From Paenibacillus auburnensis (GTDB lineage Bacteria > Bacillota > Bacilli > Paenibacillales > Paenibacillaceae): a stretch of DNA of 64,000 nucleotides. Below the pieces are notes generated by a model. It had not been told where the DNA came from and did no database searches. It worked only from the letters and a program-made list of their open reading frames with translations. Below, one piece after another: positions 54,475 to 63,895 of the stretch. The translations under genes were made by a program, and so were the position numbers. How positions within the stretch are numbered: position 1 is the stretch's first letter; every line of letters starts with the position of its first letter. The stretch lies in assembly GCF_927798115.1 (NCBI RefSeq), contig NZ_CAKMMG010000004.1:124001-188000 (forward strand). The letters are read 5' to 3'.

Positions 54475-55722
54475 TTAGTACTGCAAGCCCGGGTAGATCG
54501 GATATTGCTCTGTTAACGCGGCTACCTCACGGGCAGCCTCAGCCAATTTCGCTTCATCCTTAGGATTCTTAAGAACATTTGCAATAATCCGGCCAATGGT
54601 TACCATGGCCTGCTCGTCCATACCGCGGGAAGTAACCGCAGGGGTTCCGATCCGGATGCCACTCGTTACAAATGGGCTGGTAGGATCAAATGGAATTGCG
54701 TTTTTGTTCACAGTGATGCCAATGGAATCGAGTACCTTTTCCGCATCTTTCCCTGTGATGTTCAGATTACGGGTATCGAGCAGCATCAGGTGGTTATCTG
54801 TACCGCCGGAAACAATGTTGACCCCTTCACCGATCAGTGTTTCTGCCAGCACCTTGGCATTCTTCACTACGTTTTGGGCATATGTCTTAAAGGACGGCTG
54901 CAGTGCCTCGCCAAACGATACTGCCTTGGACGCGATCACATGCATCAGCGGTCCGCCCTGCGAGCCCGGGAATACCGCTTTATCAATGGCAGCAGCCCAA
55001 GGCTGTCTGCACAGAATCATCCCTCCGCGCGGTCCGCGCAAAGTTTTGTGAGTCGTTGTGGTCACGAAATGGGCATGAGGCACCGGACTCGGATGAAGAC
55101 CGGCAGCAACCAAACCGGCGATATGGGCCATGTCCACCATGAACAACGCACCAACATCATTAGCAATCGAACCCAGCGCTTCGAAATCAATGGTCCGCGG
55201 GTATGCACTTGCACCGGCAACAATCAGTTTAGGGCGATGTTTGAAGGCCGCTTTGCGCACTTCATCATAATCAATCAGGAATGTATCTTCTTGCACGCCG
55301 TAAGCAACGAAGTTATACAGCAGGCCGGAGGCATTTACCGGACTTCCGTGCGTTAAATGACCGCCATGAGCAAGGTTCATACCAAGAACAGTGTCGCCAG
55401 GATTGAGAGCGGCCAGATAAACGGCCATATTCGCCTGGGCACCGGAATGCGGCTGAACATTGGCATGTTCGGCGCCGAACAGCTGCTTGGCACGGTCACG
55501 GGCAAGGTTCTCTACGATATCAACATCTTCACAACCGCCATAGTAGCGTTTGCCCGGATAGCCTTCAGCATATTTATTCGTAAGAACAGAACCCATGGCT
55601 TCCATTACAGCTTCGCTGACGATATTCTCCGAAGCAATAAGCTCAATGTTAGCACGCTGACGGCTCAGCTCCAGCCCCATCGCTTCCAGTACTGCCGGGT
55701 CACTCTTGCGCAATTGTTCCAT
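54475..55722 (-). CDS. glyA: Serine hydroxymethyltransferase
   Basis: A 415-residue PLP enzyme. N-terminal [57 protein letters not shown], and the Schiff-base lysine region [15 protein letters not shown]. It interconverts serine and glycine, charging tetrahydrofolate with one-carbon units. ATG 55722 with GGGAGG about 12 nt upstream. It follows ywlG by 71 bp in the order seen in B. subtilis. Confidence 0.97.
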   Translation of the reverse strand: MEQLRKSDPAVLEAMGLELSRQRANIELIASENIVSEAVMEAMGSVLTNKYAEGYPGKRYYGGCEDVDIVENLARDRAKQLFGAEHANVQPHSGAQANMAVYLAALNPGDTVLGMNLAHGGHLTHGSPVNASGLLYNFVAYGVQEDTFLIDYDEVRKAAFKHRPKLIVAGASAYPRTIDFEALGSIANDVGALFMVDMAHIAGLVAAGLHPSPVPHAHFVTTTTHKTLRGPRGGMILCRQPWAAAIDKAVFPGSQGGPLMHVIASKAVSFGEALQPSFKTYAQNVVKNAKVLAETLIGEGVNIVSGGTDNHLMLLDTRNLNITGKDAEKVLDSIGITVNKNAIPFDPTSPFVTSGIRIGTPAVTSRGMDEQAMVTIGRIIANVLKNPKDEAKLAEAAREVAALTEQYPIYPGLQY

Positions 55723-55793
55723 GATTTCTTATTTCCTCCCTGAGTAGCTCTTAGTTTTTATAATTCTTAACAATCTGAATTCCGCTATTTCCT

Positions 55794-56447
55794 TCAATCA
55801 CACTGTCTGGAACCGCTTGTCTCTTGCGTCCGGTATACAGCGCGTTCTCCGCCGATCAGGGGCGGCCTGCTAAAGGCTGCATTCACTCTGGCGGAGCCGA
55901 TGTAGCGCAGGCTCGGCCGGAAGGGTACTGCAACCCGGCGCAGATGCATGCCGATCAGCGTCTCGCCGATATCGATCCCGGCATGGGCCTCGATGGTCTC
56001 AGCCAGAACCGGATCAGCCATGAAGCTGTAGGCGGCAGCGGCCATCGAGCCCCCGGCACCCGGCACGGGTACAGCCGATACCTCTCTCAGTCCAAGGGAC
56101 TCCAGCAGGGAACGTTCCATAACCAGCGAACGGTTCAAATGCTCGCAGCACTGGTACACCGTATGAAATCCCCGTTCCTCCGCAATCTGGCGTATCCCCT
56201 GCAGCAGCTGCTGTGCCACTTCCAGAGCGCCTCCGGTGCCGATGCGCACACCGGCAACCTCACTGGTACTGGCACCGACCACCAGAATTTTGCCGGGTCC
56301 GAGCTTACCGGCTTCAGCAAGCTCAGCCACTACAGCAGCGGTTGCCGCCGCCAAGGAAAGCTCCGCACCCGCCGGAGCCTCCGTTTGTTCCGGTATTCCA
56401 CCGGCTGCACGTTCTTCCCAAGAGTCCTGCTTCATGACTTCTTCCAT
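55794..56447 (-). CDS. ywlG: YwlG-like UPF0340 protein
   Basis: A 217-residue protein of the DUF436/TIGR01440 family: KILVVGASTSEVAGVRIGTG, QCCEHLNRSLVMER, VPGAGGSMAAAAYSF and GIDIGETLIGMHLRRVAVPF. No enzymatic function is established. The N-terminus is longer than in B. subtilis YwlG (about 180 residues). I use ATG 56447, with GGGAGG 8 nt upstream, rather than 56480. It lies between ywlE and glyA, the usual context, but the rpiB/ywlF gene found between them in B. subtilis is missing. Confidence 0.88.
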   Translation of the reverse strand: MEEVMKQDSWEERAAGGIPEQTEAPAGAELSLAAATAAVVAELAEAGKLGPGKILVVGASTSEVAGVRIGTGGALEVAQQLLQGIRQIAEERGFHTVYQCCEHLNRSLVMERSLLESLGLREVSAVPVPGAGGSMAAAAYSFMADPVLAETIEAHAGIDIGETLIGMHLRRVAVPFRPSLRYIGSARVNAAFSRPPLIGGERAVYRTQETSGSRQCD

Positions 56448-56487
56448 CACTTCCGCCTCCCTCAGCGCATACACACTCACATTTTAA

Positions 56488-56530
56488 ACAAAAAAGAGCA
56501 GTCCGCAGCAAACTGCGGATGTGCTCTTTT
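56488..56530 (-). terminator. Intrinsic terminator of the mntP-ywlE unit
   Basis: AAGAGCA-GT-CCGCAG pairs with CTGCGG-ATG-TGCTCTT; plus-strand A7 (56489-56495) gives the T-tract. It lies about 127 bp past the ywlE stop. Confidence 0.82.
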
Positions 56531-56656
56531 GCCCAGGCGACCGGCCGTTTATTCCAGTGCTCCATCGTGGTTTCATCCACACTTGTCGCCAGTTACACTG
56601 GAACCGGGTAATATTTATTACATCTTAAAGGATAGCCCGTGAAAAATCAACCATCT

Positions 56657-57244
56657 TTACAAACGGCGTAAGGACTCCAGCTTGTCGAGCAGACTATATA
56701 ATGCAGTACGGATCTCAGCCGCCGTAAGTTCATAATCTTCCCGGGAGCCGCCGAACGGATCCGAAATATCGAAGCTTGGAATCCGCTGCCGGATTTCGAT
56801 GATCCGCTGCAAATCGGCCGACTTCGGCTCCTTGCCCAGTGCCAGGTTCAGCTCTGCTTCTGCATACAGGCTGTCCAGCTCCCTGATATCACCATTCACA
56901 GCTTCTTCATTATAGACATATTCTTTGAGCGTATGCGTCTTAGATACTGCGCTCGGGAAATACTGAAGCAGATGCCGTTTATGACCGCCAGTCAGCGTCA
57001 GCACCAGATCAGCCCAATTCACGATCTCCGCGCTAAGCTGGGTAGAACTCATATGATCATTGATTCCTTCGTCCCGCAGAATGGCTGCGGCATGTCTGGA
57101 TACGGAAGTGCCGGAAATGGCTGAAACGCCTGCAGACCGCACTTCCAGCTCGATTCCCCGCTCCTTCGCGAGCTTCCGCAAGAGTCCCTCGGCCATAGGA
57201 CTGCGGCACGTATTTCCGGTGCAGACGAATAAAATATGCAGCAT
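56657..57244 (-). CDS. ywlE: Low-molecular-weight protein tyrosine/arginine phosphatase
   Basis: A 195-residue LMW-PTP-fold enzyme. The nucleophile loop is ILFVCTGNTCRSPMAE with C8. The general-acid aspartate lies in FDISDPFGGSREDY near the C-terminus. In B. subtilis YwlE dephosphorylates arginine, opposing McsB. The length exceeds the usual ~150 because of an insertion (about 105-150, NEEAVNGDIRELDSLYAEAE). ATG 57244 has GGAGGTGG upstream; 62 codons of open frame before it overlap mntP and are not coding. 52 bp from mntP. Confidence 0.9.
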   Translation of the reverse strand: MLHILFVCTGNTCRSPMAEGLLRKLAKERGIELEVRSAGVSAISGTSVSRHAAAILRDEGINDHMSSTQLSAEIVNWADLVLTLTGGHKRHLLQYFPSAVSKTHTLKEYVYNEEAVNGDIRELDSLYAEAELNLALGKEPKSADLQRIIEIRQRIPSFDISDPFGGSREDYELTAAEIRTALYSLLDKLESLRRL

Positions 57245-57296
57245 GCTTTCCACCTCCATGAAAGGATGAATTAAAAAATCTTTTGCCGTTATTGTA

Positions 57297-57860
57297 TCAG
57301 AAGATGAACAGCAAGCCAAACGCCAGAAGAATTGCCCCGCCCAGCGCTTCCCCGTAATCGCCCAGTCCGCGGCTGACCCGCCTTCCCAGCAATAGACCGG
57401 TAATGGACATAACGCCGCCGCATAACCCAAATGCTAATACAGTTAGAACTATGCTATTCACAAACATTCCAAGGGACACACCCACGGAGAAGGAATCCAC
57501 ACTCACACTAAGCGAAATGAGCAGCATTCCCCAGAACGTCCCGTGATCTATCGCCCTGCTGCTGTCCTCTCTCCGAAAAGAGTTAAACACCATATGTCCG
57601 CCCAACAGCAGAAGCAACCCGCCTGCGGCATACGTTGTGACTTGTCCAAGCAAGTGGCCTACATAACTGCCGGTAAACAAGCCAAGCAGCGGCATCAGCA
57701 CATGAAAAAAAGCAATCAGCAGGCTGAGCTGCAGCACATGCAAAAGACGGATGCCTTTCATCCCGATCCCTACGCCGAGGGAAAATGCATCCATCCCCAG
57801 TGCGATTGCCATAATGGCAATTGTTACAATCTGGCCCCACCCAGCATAAACCCCCGCCAT
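57297..57860 (-). CDS. mntP: MntP manganese efflux pump
   Basis: A 187-residue protein with six transmembrane helices. The two conserved ion-binding motifs are ALGMDAFSLGVGIGM and SLSVSVDSFSVGVSLGM, paired as an internal repeat. It exports Mn(II). Start ATG 57860 follows GGGGGT; ATG 57866 is an alternative. I saw no yybP-ykoY (manganese) riboswitch in the short region upstream. It lies directly after spoIIR; in B. subtilis a tsaC (ywlC) gene sits between them. Confidence 0.92.
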   Translation of the reverse strand: MAGVYAGWGQIVTIAIMAIALGMDAFSLGVGIGMKGIRLLHVLQLSLLIAFFHVLMPLLGLFTGSYVGHLLGQVTTYAAGGLLLLLGGHMVFNSFRREDSSRAIDHGTFWGMLLISLSVSVDSFSVGVSLGMFVNSIVLTVLAFGLCGGVMSITGLLLGRRVSRGLGDYGEALGGAILLAFGLLFIF

Positions 57861-57963
57861 GCCCATACCCCCAAAGTCCGAAAGTCTTGTACAACAACGA
57901 TATGCGGACAAGGGGACAATCATGACTGAACATGAGAGGATACGATGTCTTAGGGGCGCAACG

Positions 57964-57990
57964 TAAAAACGGCTCCACCAGGTGGAACCG
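57964..57990 (-). terminator. Intrinsic terminator of spoIIR
   Basis: CGGTTCCA and TGGAGCCG (minus strand; one U-G pair) flank a 5-nt loop, followed by TTTTT. It lies about 38 bp past the stop. Confidence 0.85.
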
Positions 57991-58027
57991 CCACTCCCTT
58001 CTGCACCACAACTATATTAACGGTGAC

Positions 58028-58780
58028 TCAAGCCCACAACCCGCTGATCCAGTTCCACAGATTCTGCAGCATCTCCCAGAGGAAGAATCGCACCTTAGGA
58101 GCTTCTGCTTCCCCGTCCGCAGCTTTTCCAGCGGCAGAAACGGTTTGGACAGTCCCTTTGTCTGAAGCAGCTATCTTTCCGCCTTTGCTGCCATCCTCTG
58201 CCGCTGCGGCAGAAGCAGTTTCCGTTCCCTTAGCAGCAGCATCACCGGATCCTGCATCGATGAAGCAGAGCGGCGGGAAAAGCACGCACCACCAATTCTG
58301 TCCTTGCCCTGCGCCGAGGGTAACGCGCACAGCCTCATAATCTCCTGCCGGATACACGGTTCCTCCGTACATCTTGGTCGGGAAAGGAACAACGCCCAGC
58401 TCAACTTTATAATCATACCCGATGCCTCTCTTCTGAAGTTCTCCGGCCACGAGTTCATTCAGCTCCGGCAGATGGCGTCTGATCAAGGCCCGTGCCTGCT
58501 CCAGGCTCTGAGGATCTTCAAGAGCGGAGACCCACTGGTTCATCTGTTCAACAATTTTGTCGCGGATCTGGCGTTTGACCAGCTGGTCTGCAGCTCCGTC
58601 CGAATTCGCCAGAATACGCAGGCGGATGGATTCCTGCGGAATCGTAACCTCCGCTACAGCAGCATCACTCTTTTGTCCTTCCCAAACCATCATAAGTACC
58701 ATCAAAAAAGAAAATAAAATAGCAGTATACTTAAAAGTTACCCGTAAGGAATCCTGTCTCTCCTGCGATATGAATCTCAT
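58028..58780 (-). CDS. spoIIR: SpoIIR, forespore signal for pro-sigma-E processing
   Basis: A 250-residue exported protein with an N-terminal hydrophobic segment (about 15-35, FKYTAILFSFLMVLMMVW). The conserved domain includes PQESIRLRILANSDGAADQL, VKRQIRDKIVEQMNQW and QNWWCVLFPPLCFID. SpoIIR is secreted from the forespore and activates the SpoIIGA protease. An alanine-rich, low-complexity insert (about 178-215) precedes the short C-terminus. ATG 58780 with GGAGAGGGG and GGAA upstream. A possible sigma-F -10 (GGACATACT, 58818-58826) lacks a good -35. Confidence 0.92.
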   Translation of the reverse strand: MRFISQERQDSLRVTFKYTAILFSFLMVLMMVWEGQKSDAAVAEVTIPQESIRLRILANSDGAADQLVKRQIRDKIVEQMNQWVSALEDPQSLEQARALIRRHLPELNELVAGELQKRGIGYDYKVELGVVPFPTKMYGGTVYPAGDYEAVRVTLGAGQGQNWWCVLFPPLCFIDAGSGDAAAKGTETASAAAAEDGSKGGKIAASDKGTVQTVSAAGKAADGEAEAPKVRFFLWEMLQNLWNWISGLWA

Positions 58781-58895
58781 TTCCTGCAGCCCCTCTCCCT
58801 GAACCTCTTATGTCTTCAGTATGTCCGGAGAAGAGAGACTGCAAACCTAGCAATCTATTAAAAGTTTACTAAGGTGCCAGTGGACTTAGGGCCGG

Positions 58896-60062
58896 TTAGA
58901 AATGCAAGGCAGGTGCCGGCAGTTCCTCCTCAACATCCTGTCCGTAAAGCAGCACGCTCATGGCAATGCCCATGCTGGCCATATTAATGACAACCGAGGT
59001 GCCTCCGTAGCTGATGAACGGAAGTGTAATGCCAGTCAGCGGCATAAGTCCGATGTATGCGCCGATGTTCTCAAGGATCTGATACAGCAGCATGGCCACG
59101 ATGCCGATAATCAGAAACGGGCCTGCCCAGTCTTTACACTCCAGGGCGATCAGAATCATCCGGTGAATCAGAATAAAAAACAGCAGCAGGAGCAGCGAGG
59201 CCCCGATGAACCCGAACTCTTCCGCAATCTGTGCAAAGATCGCATCCGAGTAGATCACCGGAATTTTATTCGACTGGACGGATCCACCCTGCAGATACCC
59301 TTCCCCGCTCATTCCGCCTGAGGCGATCGCTATTTTGGCATTGCGTGTCTGATAGCTGTCATCACTGCTTGCCAGCTCGGGCACGAGCCAAGGGTCAAAG
59401 CGTTTGATGAAATGCTCGCGGCCGATGGTTGTACTCATAAAATCAGTCACTTGCTCGTGATAATGGATATAGCTGTAGATGAAGCCCAAGAGTGCAAACC
59501 CGGCAATCATCAGGCCAATCAGCGCATGGGTCCATTTAATCCGGCCGATCCACAGCAGGCCCACCAGGATAACCATATAGCTAAGCGCATTGCCCAGGTC
59601 ATTCTGGCTGATAACCACCGCGAATGGCAGCAGAGCCACCAGACTCAGCGGCACAACGTCGCGCCAAAAGAGGAGCTGGCTTTTATTTTTACGGACCAGC
59701 AGAGAGGCTAGCGCCAGAATGAGCACCAGCTTAAACAGTTCGGCAGGCTGAAAGCTGAAGGATCCCACACTAAGCCAGCCCTTCGCCCCATACTTCACCG
59801 TCCCAAAAAGACTCACAAGCACCAGAATCCCTACGCCTCCTATATAAATGTAGAGCGCAAGTTTAACAAGCAGGCGGTAATTAAACAAAGACAATCCGAA
59901 AAAAGCCACAAACCCCAGCCCGTACCACCGGATCATCTGCAGGTGCATCCCGTCTTCATCCCGCCCGTGCGTCACACTGTATATCGATAAGATACTGACA
60001 GCCATCAGCATAAGCAGCACAACAACAATCACACCGTCTATCTTTTTGACTCGCTGCAGCAT
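58896..60062 (-). CDS. RodA/FtsW-family SEDS glycosyltransferase, copy 1
   Basis: A 388-residue SEDS protein with about ten transmembrane helices. Motifs: SIYSVTHGRDEDGMHLQMIR, FQPAELFKL, VISQNDLGNALSYMVI, RFDPWLVPELA and GITLPFISYGGTSVVIN. SEDS proteins polymerise glycan from lipid II with a partner class B PBP. The similarity to the next gene is high throughout, indicating a tandem duplication. ATG 60062 with AGGAG 8 nt upstream. RodA type is favoured over FtsW/SpoVE by the length and by the ISQNDLG form of the loop. Confidence 0.88.
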   Translation of the reverse strand: MLQRVKKIDGVIVVVLLMLMAVSILSIYSVTHGRDEDGMHLQMIRWYGLGFVAFFGLSLFNYRLLVKLALYIYIGGVGILVLVSLFGTVKYGAKGWLSVGSFSFQPAELFKLVLILALASLLVRKNKSQLLFWRDVVPLSLVALLPFAVVISQNDLGNALSYMVILVGLLWIGRIKWTHALIGLMIAGFALLGFIYSYIHYHEQVTDFMSTTIGREHFIKRFDPWLVPELASSDDSYQTRNAKIAIASGGMSGEGYLQGGSVQSNKIPVIYSDAIFAQIAEEFGFIGASLLLLLFFILIHRMILIALECKDWAGPFLIIGIVAMLLYQILENIGAYIGLMPLTGITLPFISYGGTSVVINMASMGIAMSVLLYGQDVEEELPAPALHF

Positions 60063-60202
60063 GGGAAGAACTCCTGACTATATTGGGATTTGACTTGCCG
60101 CCTCTTTGCACCAAACCAGGATAAGCTGTTATTTTCCATTTTAAAGCAACTGGAGGGGCGAATACAATTTTTTATTCCCTCTCCAGAAATTCCCTCACGC
60201 AA

Positions 60203-60246
60203 AAGAAAAAACCGCCAGTCCCCATCCCTGATGGAGCCAGCGGTTT
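60203..60246 (-). terminator. Intrinsic terminator between the two rodA-type genes
   Basis: AAACCGC ... GCGGTTT outer stem with an inner CCATC/GATGG, and A-runs at 60201-60210. It follows copy 2 (60262-61446), so copy 1 needs its own promoter. Confidence 0.85.
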
Positions 60247-60261
60247 ATTAACATTCATATC

Positions 60262-61446
60262 TCAGCCTTGTTTCGCAGCTGCGGGATAAGCCGCAGGAGC
60301 CGGCAGATTCTCTTCAACTTCCCGTCCGTGGAGTCGCACACTCATCACCAGCCCGATGCTGGCCATGTTGATCAGGAGCGAGGTCCCCCCGAAGCTGATG
60401 AACGGCAGCGTAATACCAGTAAGCGGCATCAGTCCAATGAACGCACCAATATTCTCAAAAATCTGGTACAGAATCATCGCCACGATGCCGACAATCAGGA
60501 ACGGGCCGCCGCGGTCTTTACACTCCAGCGCAATCAGAATCATCCGGTGAATCAGGATAAAATACAGCAGCAGCAGCAGCGCAGAGCCGACAAATCCGAA
60601 TTCCTCGGCAATCTGCACAAAAATCGAGTCGGAATACGTGTAAGGTACCCGGTCGGTCTGCACCGAGCTGCCCTCCATATAACCTTCCCCGCTCATGCCG
60701 CCTGAGGCAATGGCCAGCTTGGCGTTTTTGGTATGGTAACTGGCCTTGGCCGTCGCTTCGTCAGGAACCAGCCAGGGGTCAAACCGCTCCACCCAGTGGG
60801 AGCGCCCGATATCTGTAAGAAAGGTCTTGATCTGATCATGATAGTGTATATAGCTCATAATTCCGGCAGTCGCCGTACTGGCTATAATCAGCAGACCAAT
60901 CAGCGCATGCGAAAATTTAATATTCCCGATCCACAGCAGCCCCACCAGAATTACGATATAGGAGAGCGCATTACCCAGGTCATTTTGACTGATGACAATC
61001 AGAAAAGGCAGTATGGTAAGCAAACCCAGCGGCACGACATCCTTCCAGAAGAGCAGCCTGTTCTTGTTCTTACGGACCAGCACAGCCGCCAGAAACAGGA
61101 TCAAAATCAGCTTAAACAGTTCCGCCGGCTGAAGGCTGAATCCGCCGAACTTCAACCAGCCCTGGGCGCCGTTCTGCGTTTTACCGATAAAGCTGACCAG
61201 GACCAGTATCCCGATCCCGGTAATATAGATATAGAGCGCATATTTGACGATCAGCCGGTAATCAATGAACGTCAGTCCGAGAAAGGCAACCATGCCGAGG
61301 ATATAGAATTTGATCATCTTGATGTGCATGCCATCCAGGTCTTTTCTTCCATGGGTCACACTGTATATAGAGAAAATGCTGATGACCATCAGCAGTAATA
61401 GGACAATTACGATAGCACCGTCAATCTTTTTAATCTTCTGAAGCAT
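60262..61446 (-). CDS. RodA/FtsW-family SEDS glycosyltransferase, copy 2
   Basis: A 394-residue paralog of the preceding entry with the same motifs: SIYSVTHGRKDLDGMHIKMI, LQPAELFKLILILF, VISQNDLGNALSYIVI, RFDPWLVPDEATAKASYHTK and GITLPFISFGGTSLLINM. Differences concentrate in the N-terminal helices and the C-terminal tail (PAPAAYPAAAKQG). ATG 61446 has AAGGAG upstream. It lies 147 bp from prmC and ends in its own terminator. In which growth phase each copy works cannot be told from sequence. Confidence 0.88.
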   Translation of the reverse strand: MLQKIKKIDGAIVIVLLLLMVISIFSIYSVTHGRKDLDGMHIKMIKFYILGMVAFLGLTFIDYRLIVKYALYIYITGIGILVLVSFIGKTQNGAQGWLKFGGFSLQPAELFKLILILFLAAVLVRKNKNRLLFWKDVVPLGLLTILPFLIVISQNDLGNALSYIVILVGLLWIGNIKFSHALIGLLIIASTATAGIMSYIHYHDQIKTFLTDIGRSHWVERFDPWLVPDEATAKASYHTKNAKLAIASGGMSGEGYMEGSSVQTDRVPYTYSDSIFVQIAEEFGFVGSALLLLLYFILIHRMILIALECKDRGGPFLIVGIVAMILYQIFENIGAFIGLMPLTGITLPFISFGGTSLLINMASIGLVMSVRLHGREVEENLPAPAAYPAAAKQG

Positions 61447-61593
61447 ATTCTGTCTCCTTACTCAGTACTGGAGCTTCCAGTTCACGCTTAGTTAGAAGTC
61501 CCGTCAATTCTATTGTAAAGGAAGGGGCAGCAAAAATACAATTTCACCGCAGTCTGTTCGTCTAACACAGCGGCGGTATCGTACCGGGACCCG

Positions 61594-62517
61594 CTACCGG
61601 GCGATGCCCAGCACATGGCGGGGAATTCCCGCGAGATCGTCGATCGTGACGATCTCGTTCCAGTGGCCCGCCGCGCGCAGCAGCGCGGCCACCTGTCCGG
61701 CCTGGCCCTGGCCGAGCTCAAAGCCGACCAGGCGCGGGGCTGCCGGCAGCAGCGGCAGCTGGTCCATCATGCGGCGGTACGGGTCCAGCCCGTCATCGCC
61801 GCCATCCAGCGCCGTGCGCGGCTCATGGTCGCGCACCTCGCGCTGCAGCCCGGCGATGTCGCCGCCGGGAATATACGGCGGGTTGGAGACGAGAATATCC
61901 GTCTCCATCCCCGCAAACGGCTCGAGCAGGTCGCCGAGCCGCAGGTCCACCGCCGCGCCGTGCCACTGCGCGTTGCGGCCGGCCACGGCCAGCGCGCCCG
62001 GCGAAATGTCGCCTGCGCAGACACGCCACGCCGGCGCTTCCGCCGCCAGCGTGACGGAGATCGCACCGCTGCCGGCGCCGATATCGACGGCGGTCAGCGG
62101 TCTTGCCCCGCGCGCGTCGCCTGCGGCGGCGGGAACAAGCCCGTCCGGCCACAGCTCTGCGCCGTACTTCAGGATGGCCTCGACGAGCAGCTCCGTCTCC
62201 GGCCGCGGAATCAGCACGTCCGGCGTCACTTCGAACGCCCGGCCGTAAAATTCCTGCTCGCCGATGATATACTGCACCGGTTCGCCGGCCGCCCGGCGGT
62301 TCACTCCGGCCTCCCAGGCCGCCTTTAGCGCAGCCGGAAAAGGATCCGCCAGCGCCATATAATAGGCGGCACCGGACAAGCCCAGCACATGCTCCAGCAG
62401 GAGCTGGCTGCTGCGCTGCGGCTCATTGCACCCGCTTTTGTCCAAAAAAGAAGAAGCCTCCGCAAAGGCTTCCCGGATGCTTTGCAATTCCGACATGACA
62501 TAGAAGTCGTGTTTCAA
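61594..62517 (-). CDS. prmC: PrmC, release factor glutamine methyltransferase
   Basis: A 307-residue HemK/PrmC protein. The N-terminal helical domain binds the release factor (EPQRSSQLLLEHVLGLSGAA); the SAM-binding loop is VDIGAGSGAISVTLA; the catalytic motif is DILVSNPPYIPGGDI (about residue 209). It methylates the GGQ glutamine of PrfA, encoded directly upstream. The start is a TTG at 62517, with AAAGGAG 9 nt before, 4 bp after the prfA stop. The segment 61610-62230 is clearly richer in G and C than its neighbours. Confidence 0.95.
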   Translation of the reverse strand: MKHDFYVMSELQSIREAFAEASSFLDKSGCNEPQRSSQLLLEHVLGLSGAAYYMALADPFPAALKAAWEAGVNRRAAGEPVQYIIGEQEFYGRAFEVTPDVLIPRPETELLVEAILKYGAELWPDGLVPAAAGDARGARPLTAVDIGAGSGAISVTLAAEAPAWRVCAGDISPGALAVAGRNAQWHGAAVDLRLGDLLEPFAGMETDILVSNPPYIPGGDIAGLQREVRDHEPRTALDGGDDGLDPYRRMMDQLPLLPAAPRLVGFELGQGQAGQVAALLRAAGHWNEIVTIDDLAGIPRHVLGIAR

Positions 62518-62521
62518 AGCA

Positions 62522-63592
62522 TTATTCTCCTTTTTCCATCAATTCCGCTTGTTCCGCAATCGAAAGTGCCGAAATAATATCGGTGATTTCTCCGTTCATT
62601 ACCTGCTCCAGACGGTGCAGGGTAAGGCCGATACGGTGATCCGTTACCCGGCTCTGCGGGAAGTTATAGGTGCGGATCCGCTCACTGCGGTCGCCTGTGC
62701 CGACTTTGCTCTTGCGTTCGCCGGCATATTTCGCTTCCTCTTCCTGACGCTTGAGGTCGGAGATACGGGCACGCAGTACCTGCAGCGCCTTCTCTTTGTT
62801 GGAGTTCTGTGATTTGCCGTCCTGACAGGTGGCTACAATCCCTGTAGGCACATGCGTTACACGGACTGCAGATTTGGTTGTATTAACGGACTGTCCGCCC
62901 GCTCCGCTGGAACAGAAGGTATCTACACGGATGTCTTTATCGTGAATTTCGATTTCGAATTCCTCCGCTTCCGGCATAACTGCTACGGTTGAAGTAGAGG
63001 TATGAATCCGTCCGCCGGATTCTGTGGCCGGAATACGCTGAACACGGTGTGCGCCGCTCTCGTATTTCATCTTGCTGTACGCACCGCGGCCGTTAATAAG
63101 GAAGATAACTTCCTTGAAGCCGCCCAGGTCATTCGTATTCACATCCATCAACTCAACGCGCCAGCCTTGGGCATCGGCATAACGGGTGTACATCCGGTAC
63201 AGGTCAGAGGCAAACAAAGCTGCTTCATCTCCGCCGGCCGCGCCGCGGATTTCGACGATTACGTTCTTGTCGTCATTCGGGTCCTTCGGCAGCAGCAGGA
63301 TGCGGATTTTCTCCTCCAACTCCACCTGGCGTGAGGAAAGATCGTCAATTTCCATTTTGACCATTTCCTTCATTTCATCATCAAGCTTCTCGGCCTGCAT
63401 CATCTTGGCTGCCTCAAGCTCTTCCATTACATTTTTATATTCAGCATAAGCCTCAAAGGCAGGCTGCAGATCAGATTGTTCTTTGGAATAGTCCCTCAGT
63501 TTCTTACTGTCGTTTGCAACATCCGGGTCACAAAGCAGTTCACTGAGTTTCTCATAGCGGTCCGCCAATGATTGCAATCGGTCCAACAACAA
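62522..63592 (-). CDS. prfA: Peptide chain release factor 1
   Basis: A 356-residue RF1. The GGQ loop [20 protein letters not shown] lies near residue 230; the stop-codon recognition region contains the PxT-type anticodon motif near [20 protein letters not shown] and [12 protein letters not shown]. It releases nascent chains at UAA and UAG. The start is a TTG at 63592 with AGGAGAGGTG 7 nt upstream, the first of three consecutive TTG codons. Coupled to prmC, whose product modifies its GGQ. Confidence 0.97.
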   Translation of the reverse strand: MLLDRLQSLADRYEKLSELLCDPDVANDSKKLRDYSKEQSDLQPAFEAYAEYKNVMEELEAAKMMQAEKLDDEMKEMVKMEIDDLSSRQVELEEKIRILLLPKDPNDDKNVIVEIRGAAGGDEAALFASDLYRMYTRYADAQGWRVELMDVNTNDLGGFKEVIFLINGRGAYSKMKYESGAHRVQRIPATESGGRIHTSTSTVAVMPEAEEFEIEIHDKDIRVDTFCSSGAGGQSVNTTKSAVRVTHVPTGIVATCQDGKSQNSNKEKALQVLRARISDLKRQEEEAKYAGERKSKVGTGDRSERIRTYNFPQSRVTDHRIGLTLHRLEQVMNGEITDIISALSIAEQAELMEKGE

Positions 63593-63895
63593 GGGAATTC
63601 ACCTCTCCTGGTTCAATATATTCGATAAAATACTTAAAATTATGGATTACAGTAACAATAGATATACGACTTTATATTATATCACCGATTCTGCTTATTG
63701 GCTACAGTGCATAGTCCATAGACAGCAAATCTTTTGATAAAAGGGTTCTTACCCCCCTGAACATACCGCCCTGTATTCTAGTATGCATACCTTTAGCGAT
63801 GATATTCCATTCATCCTGTAAAAAAGAAGCCATTCCGGAGCGGAAACCCGCCACGAAATGGCCTCTCTATCTTCAAGCGTTATAAGCAGAAGTGT
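63593..63895. other. Intergenic region between prfA and ychF
   Basis: These 303 bp hold the ychF terminator (63819-63865) and the prfA promoter region. A TATAAT box lies at about 63675-63680 on the minus strand without a clear -35. I see no other gene. Confidence 0.6.
63819..63865 (-). terminator. Intrinsic terminator of ychF
   Basis: Outer stem GAAGCCATT/AATGGCCTC (one G-U) and an inner GGAGCGG/CCGCCAC-type stem; A6 at 63820-63825 gives the T-tract on the minus strand. Confidence 0.88.

Noticed and set aside
56657..57430. A longer ywlE reading frame starting at 57430
   Set aside because: The extra 62 codons overlap mntP and lack an SD. ATG 57244 has GGAGGTGG and gives the normal LMW-PTP N-terminus.
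57861..58027. yybP-ykoY manganese riboswitch before mntP
   Set aside because: The short gap is filled largely by the spoIIR terminator, and no conserved riboswitch loops are visible.
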